From Irineochytrium annulatum (taxonomy: Eukaryota; Chytridiomycota; Chytridiomycetes; Chytridiales; Chytridiaceae): 40,201 nt of DNA. The stretch lies in the NCBI GenBank assembly GCA_027600665.1, contig JADGJL010000117.1, positions 1 through 40,201 of the forward strand, written 5' to 3'. The notes under the pieces were generated by a model. That model was not told the origin of the DNA, ran no database searches, and saw only the letters and a list, made by a program, of their open reading frames with translations. A program made the translations under genes and the position numbers. Every line of letters starts with the position of its first letter. The stretch's first letter is position 1. Positions 30,413 through 40,201 of this stretch are shown here, piece by piece.

Positions 30413-31550
30413 TGCGCCACAGTGCTTCGCCTTCGTTGGCGAACCGACGAGTTCTCAGTGTCACACGCTTTTCGGAGTTGGATGTTGAACGAGAGGGGAT
30501 CCCCATCGACCGACCATGAACCGCCAGTTATCGAGACGTCGGGCGAGGTGCTGCATTGGATCACCCCGTCATCCGGACAGCGTTGTCGGCTTGGCGGCGC
30601 GCTTCTTCCTTCTTTTTCCTCCTCTCAATTCGACCGTTTTCATCGACGCTCGATGTTTACCTCCATTTCCTTGTCTCTTCGACAGTGCAAGTTTATCATA
30701 TTGCAGTCGTGTCGCAGGCGGGACCAGGTGTTGATTTCTCTCATCCTCTCCGCGAAGTGGCTGCAAGGTCGGGTTGTTCCTCTTCCTCGTCGTTCAGCGA
30801 TTATTCTTCATAATGCACTTCTTCCGCTTTTCATTCTGGAGTGAACAGTTTTTTGGCGGGGTTTTACAGGCAGACAGGGACACCTTGATGCAGTACACCA
30901 TGGTCTCGTGTCGTCCTCTCTCGTGTCGTCCTTATGAACGTAATCCCTGCTCGTTTAGCTTGGTCAGCCGAACTTCGCGTTTCCAGGTTTCCTCACAGGC
31001 AGGACTTGAGAAGATAGTCAATATCACTCAGTCGCATACCGGGGTGCAGGACCCACGGCGTGCGCCTCTTCTCATTTCCTAATTGTCGTCGATTGCTCTC
31101 TCTCTCCGCGATCAACTGCTTTGCCCGAGCCCATATTCCCCCAACTCGCGCCCTTTAGCAAAGCTTAAAGGTGCCCTCAACAAGCTCATTCACTGGCCCG
31201 CGGGCAGCCTCGGCCACTATCCGGGCTCAAATGGACGGCAAGCTCAAGGAGCCGCGGCATTGTGCCGCCCAACTCATTCAATGGCCTCCACCGCTCGTAG
31301 GGATAACAGCCATGGCATCTGCACGCAGTTGCAGCCCGTGTACGCGTCCTCCATCCATTCTCCACGGAGATGATGAGGCACTCCGGCTTCACCCGCCGAC
31401 TCCCCGGCCTTCAGCGGAATGCATCGTTGCTCGCACCGAGCACGGTGAAGAGTGAGTCCATGAGATGGAGCGGCTTTGACAAACATCCGGCTGCACTACC
31501 GATACCCATACCCTCGCCCGTCCCCCCGGCCGACCTCCGCGCCGCCCAGA
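30413..31550. other. Divergent intergenic region, YTH gene / AP-2 mu
   Basis: About 1.1 kb between two divergent starts. Overlapping ORFs in several frames are Pro/Ser/Arg-rich on one strand and show no domain. Some of the part next to 30412 may be 5' coding or UTR of the YTH gene. A 13-bp direct repeat (30904-30931) is present. No RNA gene was recognised. It is the longest shared promoter region in the window. Confidence 0.5.
30904..30931 (+). repeat. Tandem 13-mer TCTCGTGTCGTCC, two copies
   Basis: TCTCGTGTCGTCC occurs at 30904-30916 and again at 30919-30931, separated by TC (period 15). It lies in the promoter-sized gap upstream of AP-2 mu. It is either a short slippage duplication or a doubled regulatory site. 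Confidence 0.7.
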
Positions 31551-33474
31551 ATGCTCTCCGGCTTCTTCATATTCAACGTCAAGGTAAGATCCGCGCCGGC
31601 GCCTTCCAGTCGGCGATCTGGTTTACGTTCGTTGGCAAAGGGCCGCCGGACACCCGCGATTTAACGAAGTTGCACGTAGGGCGAGGTCCTCATCTCCCGG
31701 CTATACCGCTCAGACATTAAGTGAGTACCTGCTATCCCGTCCCTCTTAATGCATGCATGATCTAAGCCATCGGGCTTCCCAGGCGGTCCGTCGCTGACGT
31801 CTTCCGGATTCAAGTGGTCTCCTCCACGGACGTCCGCTGCCCGATCACGACCATTAACTCGGTTGCCTACTTCCATCACAAGCACGAGAACATCTACCTG
31901 GTCGCCGTCACGAAGCTGAACGCGAACGCCAGCCTCATCTTCGAGTTTCTCTACAAGGCAGTGGATTTGGGCAGGAGCTATTTCGGAAAGTTTGATGAGG
32001 ATGCCGTGAAAAATAATTTCACGCTGATCTATGAGTTGATGGATGGTGGGTGCGATTGGAAGGTATCGTATGGAGCTAACAATGAATCGCAGAGATATGC
32101 GACTTTGGGTACCCGCAAAATACCGAGGCTGAGACGCTAAAGCTGTATATCACGACGGAGGGGGTAAAGTCGGATAAGGCGGTGGTCAGTATTTTGTGCT
32201 TACGTCGTCGGATGCTAAACATGCCTCGAAAGATGGAGGAGGGCTCGAAGATTGCCATCCAAGCGACAGGAGCCGTTGCATGGAGACGGCCGGACATTAA
32301 ATACCGAAAAAACGAAGCCTTCATCGACGTCATTGAGTCCGTCAACCTCCTTATGAGCGCGAAGGGTCCGTCAACCTTTCTTTTTTCTAGTAACGCACGC
32401 TAAGCGTTGGGAAAAACAGGCAACGTTCTCCGGTCCGACGCCTCGGGGCAGGTCCTCATGCGCGCGTACCTCTCCGGCATGCCCGAGTGCAAGTTCGGCC
32501 TCAACGACCGCGTCGTCCTGGAGAGCGAGACAACAAAGGGGAACGCGCCAAAGTCCATACAAGCCGCAAATGGTGGCGCGAACGGGGGAGCGGCGGGTGG
32601 CGGGTCCGTGGAGCTTGACGACGCGCAGTTCCACCAATGCGTTAAGCTGACGAATTTCGAGCAGAGTCGGACAATCAACTTTATTCCGCCGGATGGGGAG
32701 TTTGAGTTGATGAGGTTTGGATTATATTGGGATGGGGCATTGAGTTGCTGACGTTCGTTATAAGATATCGAACAACAACGAACGTCCACCTCCCCTTCCG
32801 GGTTCATGCGGTCGTGGACGAGGTCTCAGGCGCGCTTGTAAACTACAAGGTCTCTGTTCGCGCGTTATTCGACGCCAAAGTATACTCCCAACACGTCGTT
32901 ATCCGGGTGCCGACGCCGCCGAACACGTCCTCGACAAAGATCACCGTTACGGCGGGGAAGGCGAAGTACGTGGGGAGTGAGAACGCAATTGTTTGGAAGT
33001 GAGTGCCGAATGGCCAATTGGGCGTCGATGTAATGCTGATGATACCGCACATTATCTTTTAAAAAGGATTGCGAGATTCCAGGGGCAGCAGGAGTTCGTC
33101 ATCAGCGCGGAGGCGGACCTATCGACAACGACAGTGAAAAAGGCGTGGTCACGGCCACCGATATCGATGGACTTCCAGGTGCTAATGTTTACTTCATCGG
33201 GATTAATGGTCCGGTTCTTAAAGTGGGTCCCGTTTTAATGCACATATTTTTACTGCATCACAATTGCGTCATAGCACTTCCCTAACGTTTTCTCTCCACA
33301 CCCTCCTGCTTTAGAATCTTCGAAAAAAGCAACTACCAAAGCGTGAAATGGGTTAGGTAAATCGAATCTTTTTTTTCCCTGCAATTGTTACACTCTTGCT
33401 CGTTTATTAAACTTGTTTCCTTTCGACGATGTAGATACATGACGAAGGCGGGGACGTACCAAATTCGGTTTTAG
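31551..33474 (+). CDS. AP2M1: AP-2 complex mu subunit (clathrin adaptor)
   Basis: The mu2 subunit of AP-2 binds YxxPhi sorting signals and PIP2 during clathrin-mediated endocytosis at the plasma membrane. Ten exons (31551-31583, 31680-31720, 31783-32045, 32093-32184, 32233-32365, 32420-32714, 32765-32998, 33067-33222, 33315-33356, 33435-33474) give 442 residues, close to the human 435. The longin-type N-domain starts MLSGFFIFNVK|GEVLISRLYRSDIKR and includes YFGKFDEDAVKNNFTLIYEL. The linker keeps IQATGAVAWRR, where the threonine is the position phosphorylated by AAK1 in animals. The mu-homology domain has FIDVIESVNLLMSAKG, LSGMPECKFGLNDRV, FIPPDGEFELMRYR, ENAIVWKI and KWVRYMTKAGTYQIRF. The F/D of FIDV and W/R of KWVR that form the YxxPhi pocket are present. 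The 48-nt intron 32185-32232 is stop-free and multiple-of-three, removed by alignment. A Gly/Asn/Ala insert (NGGANGGAAGGG) lies in the surface loop. Confidence 0.95.
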
Positions 33475-33550
33475 AGTAATGATAAAGTTAATAAATATGC
33501 TGCAGCGAAGGCCGCTGATCTTTAAACGACAATGATTGAAGACGCATCTC

Positions 33551-34612
33551 TTATACAACCGCCTTTATATGAAGTTCGTACAATCGACACCCGTAATCTG
33601 ACGTAAAAGACGGTTCATCCCCACGAGTAGTTTCAAAGTCTACAAAGAGTCTTTGAAAAAACGCCATCTCCTCATCCTGAGCCAGACCTCGCTTCTTGTA
33701 AACTAGCACCAGCGACGTCTCGGCATGCGAAAGCAACTTCAACGTCGTGATTAGGTCCATGAAGAACTCGTTTTCGTACACGACGTCCGATGCGAATATG
33801 ATGTCGAACTTGCCGAGTGCCGTCGCAGCGTCCACATCTCCCCAGACCAGCGGCTTTACATCCACGCTCGAGCCCATCGCCAACAACCCCTCATTCGCCC
33901 ACGCGTTGTCGCGTGCCTGCTCCAACGCGTCTGGCAGCTCCGTCAATACCACTTCCGTGTCCGCCCGTAAACAGCCCGCGAGGATTCCCACGACCCCGAC
34001 GCCGCACGCAAGGTCCAAGACGCGAAGCCTTTCGGCCGATGTCCGCCGCGTGCAGCGAAGCAGTTCACCCAGGTGCCCGCAGAGCATCACGCACGAGTCC
34101 CACACGCGGCCGTGGATTCCGCTGTCGAACCGCTCCCGGATCATGAGGGTGTCCTTCGTACCCGAAACGTCGAACGGCCGTAGGACCGTGCGCTCGACGT
34201 CCGGGTCAGAGCCCGACACCGCCAACGGACCTTCGACAAGGGGCATGATCGTCGTTGCATCTGGCGCATGCAGGTGGATGAAAAATGGGGTCGCGGCGTC
34301 GTCCGTATTCGTAGTCAGCGTTCCTGCAAGCCGGCATTTCCCGCGCTCGTCGAGATGACCGCAGCCGTTATGAAGCTCCAGCGTCGCGCCCGTGAACAAT
34401 GTGATGCCGCTTGAGCTTCGCGTGACGAGGTCGCAAGCAATCTGGGCTGGAAGGCGGTCGCCGCGGCGGAAGAGGCCCATTTCGGAAGTGAGCCGGCATT
34501 CGATGACGATGTGGAATCGGCAGTCCTCGGTCCAGTTGTCGGCAGCTGGTTCGATCAAGACATCAACGAGCTGGATTCGATAGAGGATGACCGGATGCAA
34601 CTGGAGCTCCAT
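33551..34612 (-). CDS. METTL21-type (family 16) protein-lysine methyltransferase
   Basis: Single-exon gene of 353 residues. The C-terminal half is a seven-beta-strand SAM methyltransferase. It has RVWDSCVMLCGHLGELL, motif I RVLDLACGVGVVGILAG, an acidic end of strand 2 (VVLTELPDALEQARDN), and DIIFASDVVYENEFFMDLI followed by LVLVYKKRG. This is the arrangement of the METTL21/VCPKMT/EEF-KMT group, whose members methylate lysines on translation factors or chaperones, so the substrate here is unknown. The N-terminal 150 residues (MELQLHPVILYRIQLVDV..., C and H in LELHNGCGHLDERGKC) are not part of the catalytic core and are not recognised. It is divergent from the RecQ gene by 69 bp and convergent with AP-2 mu (76 bp). 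No intron is seen, unlike its neighbours. Confidence 0.8.
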   Translation of the reverse strand: MELQLHPVILYRIQLVDVLIEPAADNWTEDCRFHIVIECRLTSEMGLFRRGDRLPAQIACDLVTRSSSGITLFTGATLELHNGCGHLDERGKCRLAGTLTTNTDDAATPFFIHLHAPDATTIMPLVEGPLAVSGSDPDVERTVLRPFDVSGTKDTLMIRERFDSGIHGRVWDSCVMLCGHLGELLRCTRRTSAERLRVLDLACGVGVVGILAGCLRADTEVVLTELPDALEQARDNAWANEGLLAMGSSVDVKPLVWGDVDAATALGKFDIIFASDVVYENEFFMDLITTLKLLSHAETSLVLVYKKRGLAQDEEMAFFQRLFVDFETTRGDEPSFTSDYGCRLYELHIKAVV

Positions 34613-34681
34613 TTATCTGAAACAACAACGGACAAGCCCAGTCCGACCTCTCGGACGGTCCATCGGTGCCAACCGACACCG
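34613..34681. promoter_or_regulatory. Bidirectional promoter, methyltransferase / RecQ
   Basis: 69 bp separate the divergent start codons at 34612 (minus) and 34682 (plus). An in-frame alternative RecQ start is ATG 34697. No specific site was recognised. Confidence 0.45.
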
Positions 34682-37600
34682 ATGAACACGGCCGCAATGA
34701 CGTCCCGGGCCCTGGACGTCCTGAAAGAGCGATTTGGTTATTCCAATTTTCGGAACCAGCAGCTGGACGCTATCCTGAGTGTGTTCGATGGCCGTGACTC
34801 GTTCGTCCTCATGTGGGTACCTCCCGCTTGCTACTTGAATTGAGAGCGTCTGGTCGATGAACAGGGCCACTGGTGCCGGCAAATCCATCATCTACCAAAT
34901 TCCACCGCTGGTCCTGAACCAGACCTCAATCGTCATATCCCCGCTGATCTCGTTGATGGAGGACCAGGTCGCGAGGCTCGAGCAGCTTGGTATCCCCGCT
35001 GTCTTTCTCGGCACGGCCCAGACCGACCACACGGCGGAGCGGAGAGCCATCGCGGGGGAGTTTAACGTCGTGTACATCACACCGGAGAAGGCCTCGAGTT
35101 GGGGATATACCATCAAGCAGATGAATGACAGAAAGGCCATCTGTTTGATCGCCATTGATGAAAGTACGTGATGCGCTTCCGGGATCAATAGCTAACCGAG
35201 TATGAAAAGGTCACTGCGTGTCGGAATGGGGTCATGATTTCCGGCCAAACTACCGCGTTCTCCACACCCTGCGTGCCCACGCCCCCGACGTGCCCATGAT
35301 GGCCCTCACGGCCACGGCGACGCCGCGGGTCCAGCAGGACATCGTCGACAACCTGAAGCTGCGTAAGGGCCTCCTGACGGCCAAAACGACGTTTAATCGG
35401 CCGAACCTGCGATTCTCCGTCGTCAGGCGCGAGGGAAACATTAAAGAGGTCGCACAGGCCGAGTTTCTGTCGGACAAGGGGAAGCTCCTGCCGAGGGAGG
35501 GTGCGAGCGTTATTTACTGCTTGAGTACGTGCTTACACGGACCTGGGGTTTCTGACTGGCCGGTGCAGCGAAGAAGGATGCGGAGAACGTTTCGGCGTAT
35601 TTGTATTCGATGGGGATCTCGTCAACATATTATCATGCCGGGCTTCCCATGCACGAGCGCAAGGTTTAAACGCGTCTCAAATAGCGGATTGCTCATTGTC
35701 TTTCAGGCTCGGCAAGCGGATTTCATGTACGATAAGATTGACGTGCTCGTGGCTACGACAGCGTTCGGTAATAGTTACTCATAATTCTCCCATGCGTATT
35801 GCGTTGTGTACTCATTGAGCGTCAAGGAATGGGCATCGACAAGCCCGACATTCGCAAGGTCGTCTTCCTCGGCCCGCCCCGCAGCATCGAGTCGTACTAC
35901 CAGATGGGCGGACGTGCGGGCCGCGACGGCCTCCCGTCCGAGGTGATCATGTACTGGACGGAGAGCAATATCATGCAGGCGAGGAACCAGATTAACGGCG
36001 ATGCGAACAACGTCCCTGACCTCGAGGCGCGCGTCAAGATCGTCCAAACCAATACGGAATTGTTGGACACCGTTAGAAATTACCTGGCGACTGGGGATTG
36101 CAGAAGGAATTACCTGCTGAACTACTTCGGAGAGGCAATTGCTGGTACTTGCGGGTAAATCGCTTTGATCGTAGCCATTTAATTAACACAGGGGCACTCA
36201 GGCGATGCGATATATGCAGCAATGGAGGCGGCATGATCGACGTCGGTTTTGAAGCATACCTGCTGATAAGCGCGATAATGGAGAGCAACGAGTCGGCCGG
36301 CCTCGCCAAGTCCATTGGAATTTTGGTGGACGACATCCGAGTTAGGGATAAGCGGGATGAGCGTCATCTGAAGAGCCCCTTGCGCAATAAGGGGAAACAC
36401 CGCTCTAAGGTTTTGGTTTGAGGGTTGCATGCAAGTGAACCGTGGTTAGGTGTGGTGGAAGGAAATGGGAAGCATTCTGGAGTTGAAGGGATACATTTCG
36501 TCATACAAGCCGAACGAGCGCAGCTGGGCGCTACTTTACAGGTTCCGCTATCATGCTCATAATTGTTGGCTGACATTAACGGCTAGGTTGACCCCCATGG
36601 GGCGTACTTTCTTGAATGATTGCCTAAAACACCCGGGCGATATTATTAAGCAGAAGCCGTTCCCGTCGAGCATGATGGTGAAAGAGACGTCCGGGATGAT
36701 CGCGACCGCGAGGCCCAAACCCGCATTAAACGGTCAAGCCGTAAGGCCTCCACTGGGCATTCCCGCCGTGCTGCCCCGCATGAAGGATCCGGAGCGCTTG
36801 CCTGTCATGGAGAAGAAACTATTTAATGCGTTACAAGTGCAGCTCCGCAGTGTCGCGGAGAACCTGAAGTTGCCGCCGCACGCCATCTTTTCTAACGCGA
36901 CATTATTCGACCTCGCGCTGTACCGACCGACTACGACGGCGAGTTTCCTGAAGATCGAAGGTGCGACAAAGGAGAAGGCGCAGAAGTATGCGCAAGAGTT
37001 TACCGTGCTTATTGATAAGTATGCAACGGAGAATGGGCTCGCTACAAATATCGAACCGGCTTCCAAGGCCGAATCAAAAGTTCGTATAACATCTCGGTCG
37101 CATTTATTAATGCGTGTGAAGGTCTTCCAGTCACTGCTATCGGCGCAGCAGGCAGAGCATCTAGAGTCGTGGGAGATGGGAATGTCCGTCCAAGAGATCG
37201 CCGAGTTCGCTCTTATAAACTCCGTTGCCGTACTCGACTCGCTCCTCTCCAGCATGGAGATTATCGGCAACCGGACGCGCCCGCACCTCCTGCTGCGCTA
37301 CTGGGGCCGTTTTGGCGTCAGCGAGGACGTTTACGACGACGTCGCCGCCCGCATTATGCTGGAGAAGCTTGACGCGACCCGAATCGACTCGGCCGTCTTC
37401 GCGGACGCAATGCAGGTGCCTCTGCAGGAGATGAAGCTGGTGCTCGCAAGGATGAGAATGGAGCAAAGCTTGGCGAACCAGATGAACAACGCTACATCCT
37501 TGCTGAAGGAGGACAAATCGAGGAAGCGGTACCCCAGCCCGATGGCGCGGCAGGACTCAATCTTTGGAAACCGCAGGAAGAAGTCCGCCGGCGGAAGCAA

Positions 37601-37916
37601 AGGGAAGACGATCGAGTCGGGGACGGTGGTTCGCGCGAAGGAGAGCGCGGTAACGATCGAGGATTGGGGGAACAACGGTTCGCAGGAACCGACGTCTTCG
37701 CAAGTGCTGGCGGACGCGGTTGGGGCGCTAAACGTCGGGCCAGTGGACACGAGCACTGTTATGGAGTTTGCACTGTTTAATGGAGCGTTTACAAAGGAAA
37801 TTTGCTGCGAACACTTCAAGAACCGATGTTCCGAGGAGGAGGTTATGCGACTGCTGAAGACCCTGCAAGAGAATTACGTGTTATATTTAAACGGTAACCA
37901 TTTCGCGTTGTTATGA
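34682..37916 (+). CDS. WRN-like RecQ DNA helicase with RQC and HRDC domains
   Basis: RecQ helicases unwind recombination and replication intermediates 3' to 5'. Nine exons (34682-34812, 34865-35163, 35210-35524, 35569-35663, 35707-35767, 35827-36144, 36192-36409, 36450-36541, 36587-37916) give 952 residues. Motif 0 and Walker A are present (FGYSNFRNQQLDAIL, ATGAGKS), as is the DESH box (IDESHCVSEWGHDFRP), TATATPRVQQDI, GMGIDKPDIRKVV and YYQMGGRAGRDG. The zinc region CRRNYLLNYFGE ... RRCDIC has three obvious cysteines instead of four. The RQC winged helix (VWWKEMGSILELKGYI, LLYRLTPMGRTFL) and an HRDC domain (about 577-660) follow. Next is a WRN-type helical region (WEMGMSVQEIAEFALINS) and a final helical domain ending YVLYLNGNHFALL. 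There is no WRN exonuclease domain. The 45-nt intron 36542-36586 is stop-free and multiple-of-three; splicing restores the RQC signature. The QDE-3/Sgs1/BLM alternative is less likely given the C-terminus. Confidence 0.92.
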
Positions 37917-38014
37917 TTGATGTATATAAGAGGGAAGTGCTTAAGTCAAAAATAATGATGCCGTAGTTATTTATTGGTTACATCGACAAATGATGGTCGA
38001 AATATATACTGATT

Positions 38015-40040
38015 TTACTCAGGCGCTTGACTTCTGAATCCCCGATCCTCGTCGAAGACATCCCTGACCACCGGTAAGCCGGAAGTCTCAGCAGGCGTCT
38101 CCGCCGCCGACGACTGCACGATCGTCGCCGGCCTCACCGCCGTGCCCACCGTCGTCGAAGACACCGGCTCTTCCGCCGTCGCCTGCGCCGGAGTCGTCTG
38201 CAATCCCGGCATGCTCGCCGGGGCGGAGGGATGTCCGAACCCGGCCGTTACATTCGGCACGCCAGCCTGCCCACCACCGCCAATCGCCCCATATGGGAAC
38301 GCGTATGATTGTGCGCCGCCCGTCATCAGCGGCGGCATCGGCGGCGGGATCCCCGCGGACGGGTGGAAGTGCGACGACGACATCGGCGACGTATATATCG
38401 CGGCGCCGACGGCCGGCTGCCTCGGCGGTGAGGTGTTTGGCAGGCCAGGGTCCAGGAGCAGGTAGCGTTCTGGCGACATGGTAGGCGACGTGGGCGACAT
38501 AATGGGCGCGCTCCCGCTTCCTGCCCCGCCTCCGTGCGATGATCGACGCCGACGCAGCTGCGAATCCTCTCCGCCCCGGTTCCTGAAGTCCGGAGACGAG
38601 GGCGACACGATGGGCGACTCGTCAGACCGCTGCAGGGATTGGTACCCGTACTTCGTCTGAAGCTCCAGCTCTCTCCGCCTCCTCCTCTCATCCAGCATCG
38701 ACCTTCCATCCTCCACACCACCGGGCACCACTGCTGCACCGTCATTGCTTCCCTCGCTGGACGTATTCACAGGTTCCTCGCCCGCAAAATTCTCCGTCCG
38801 TTTCCGCCTATCGGCCAGCAAGGCGTCGAAGGTATGCCGCTCCTTCGCACCCGCCTCCGCCGCGTCCTCGGGAACGCCGAGCACCTGTCCACCGGCCTCG
38901 GCTGTCTTCTTCTCCTCCTCCTCCTTCGCCTTGGCCCCGACGCCGCGGAACCACGCGACAAACATCCGCCACAAGATGAGGCCAAACATCGAGTACCAGA
39001 ACATGAAGACTGAAATAAAGACGGCGGCCGTCGTCCCGCTCCAGTGGTACATGAAGTAGCGCAGGCCCTGGAAGTGGGCCTCGACCGTTAAATGACTCTC
39101 GTAAACCTGGAGCCGCGGGGAGGAGACACGGACGAGGGCGCGGTGCACGGGCATATCTTTGACCTCAACGTAATTCTCAATGAGTAAGAGGCGCAAAAGC
39201 TGAGATTCTGTCGCAGAGCCAAAGAGAAGTGGCAGGATGCCAACACCTGTTGAGATCGTTTGTAAGAGGCTGGATTGATATTTCAGGAGCGCCTTGAAGT
39301 AGGTAAATTAATATACTTGGAGAAGTCAAAACTCGCGTACCGGCCGGCTAGAGTAAGCCAACGTCTTGTTCGCGGATGATTGCAACTCAAGTGTCACCAT
39401 GAAGTTACCTGAAAACATTAAAGCTCTTCGACTTCTAGCCGGACGAACCTAACTGCATGTTAACGTCAGAGTTTGGCACCCACAGTTGCAACCCCAAATT
39501 GTAGTGCTGCTCGGGCTTTAATCCCGACTGCCCGTAGGTTAGATCATAGCAGCGAGACGGCTTCTACACACGTTCGGATCCAAATTCCTCGCAATATCCA
39601 CGTCTGCAAAAGGCATCGCTGCCGCCGAGGGCATCGCCGTGACGACACCCGCCGCGGCACCTAACATTCCCGACGCCACCGGCTGCATGTCGCCATACTG
39701 AAGGTAGATAGGCAGCAAATGAGTGACCTTCGGTATGTAGATCCAGTAGAAGATGGCGTATGTGTAGGATGAGATGGACAGCAGGCCGAGAAAGAGGCAC
39801 GAAAATACGATCACGCCGAGGGCGGACCGCTGTGTCTTGTCTGACGAGAGGGTTTTGGAAACGAAGGTGATGCCAGCGTCAAGGAGTGCTTTCACAGCCG
39901 CCGTCCCGGCCTTCCAAAAGCTACCGGCGTTGACTTGCGGCTACAATGACGTTTAAGTAAGCAAAGGTGGGCGAATCAGCCACCGCGACGGCAAGCCAGA
40001 GGACGACGAAGCTCACCAGACGGAGTGGGACGTTCTCCAT
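38015..40040 (-). CDS. SEI1: Seipin, ER protein of lipid-droplet biogenesis
   Basis: Seipin forms ER rings at lipid-droplet contact sites. Exons (minus) 40017-40040, 39572-39940, 39449-39527, 39341-39408 and 38015-39292 give about 605 residues with matching phases. TM1 is at about 48-75 (ALGVIVFSCLFLGLLSISSY), followed by IFYWIYIPKVTHLLPIYLQY. The luminal domain has LQLWVPNSDVNMQL|GNFMVTLELQS, SSRPALLKYQSSLLQT and PRLQVYESHLTVEAHF. TM2 is at about 268-293 (AAVFISVFMFWYSMFGLILW). The cytosolic tail of about 310 residues is disordered, rich in Pro, Ser and Arg, with several SP motifs (IVSPSSPDFR, IMSPTSPTMSPE) and Glu/Lys-rich patches. Yeast Sei1 is much shorter (about 285 residues), so the tail is a lineage feature as in animal seipins. 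The first exon is 24 nt. Confidence 0.92.
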
Positions 40041-40201
40041 GGCGACTCAGAGCGAGGTGAGGTCAGATCCGTCGAGGAGGCCGTTATGCTGGAGGCACCA
40101 GTGGGAGGTCCTTAATTCGAGAAATCGACTCGGTTTTTTTCAGGATCTAATTTAACAGCGGCCTGACTCCCCAGCCGCCCCATTGACCCCAACTCCACCC
40201 C

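Noticed and set aside
13035..37916. RNA-silencing island linking Dicer with a RecQ helicase (QDE-3-like)
   Set aside because: The two genes are 16 kb apart with unrelated genes between, and the helicase C-terminus is WRN-like; no evidence of functional clustering.
1..40201. Transposons, CRISPR arrays, tRNA/rRNA genes, viral insertions
   Set aside because: I looked on both strands for transposase, reverse transcriptase or integrase motifs, regular spaced repeats and tRNA-like cloverleaf signals and saw none.

Overview
The window is a gene-dense nuclear segment from a eukaryote, most likely a flagellated (zoosporic) early-diverging fungus of the chytrid type. There are many short GT-AG introns, mostly 38-60 nt and often with a CTAAC/TTAAC-like branch site. 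The gene set is fungal/opisthokont (Pwp2, Tim10, AP-2 mu, seipin, Dicer, BRCA2, a WRN-like RecQ, an RRM-YTH protein). A CEP164-type WW/coiled-coil protein, a centriole distal-appendage component, points to a lineage that keeps centrioles and flagella. The lineage is inference; no rRNA or other direct marker is present.

Layout, left to right: N-terminus of an unknown protein (-, cut by the edge); Sel1-repeat paralog A (-); BRCA2 with nine BRC repeats (+); small hypothetical gene (-); CEP164-like gene (-); Dicer (+); class IV PLP aminotransferase-like gene (-); PWP2 (+); TIM10 (-); Sel1-repeat paralog B (+); a gene-poor stretch with a GC-rich G4/C-tract block and one weak small-gene candidate; RRM-YTH m6A reader (-); AP-2 mu (+); METTL21-type methyltransferase (-); WRN-like RecQ helicase (+); seipin (-).

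Most genes had to be rebuilt from several exons. Junctions were chosen by requiring GT-AG ends, matching phase and continuity with the known protein family. TIM10, the CEP164 N-terminus, most of YTH, the seipin N-terminus and the aminotransferase C-terminus lie in exons too short to stand out as ORFs. Five gene pairs are head to head with only 34-109 bp between start codons, implying shared bidirectional promoters. Dicer and the aminotransferase-like gene converge with a 12-bp overlap of their coding ends.

Functionally the neighbourhood is mixed housekeeping: recombination repair (BRCA2, RecQ), RNA silencing and RNA reading (Dicer, YTH), ribosome biogenesis (Pwp2), mitochondrial import (Tim10), endocytosis (AP-2 mu), lipid droplets (seipin) and centriole/flagellum (CEP164). 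I see no operon-like pathway, phage, transposon, CRISPR array or tRNA. The least ordinary signals are the diverged inverted Sel1 pair (one copy with an in-frame TAG that may have become an intron), an 8-nt microexon in the CEP164-like gene, the BRC array with a duplicated N-terminal motif in BRCA2, and the RRM-YTH fusion.
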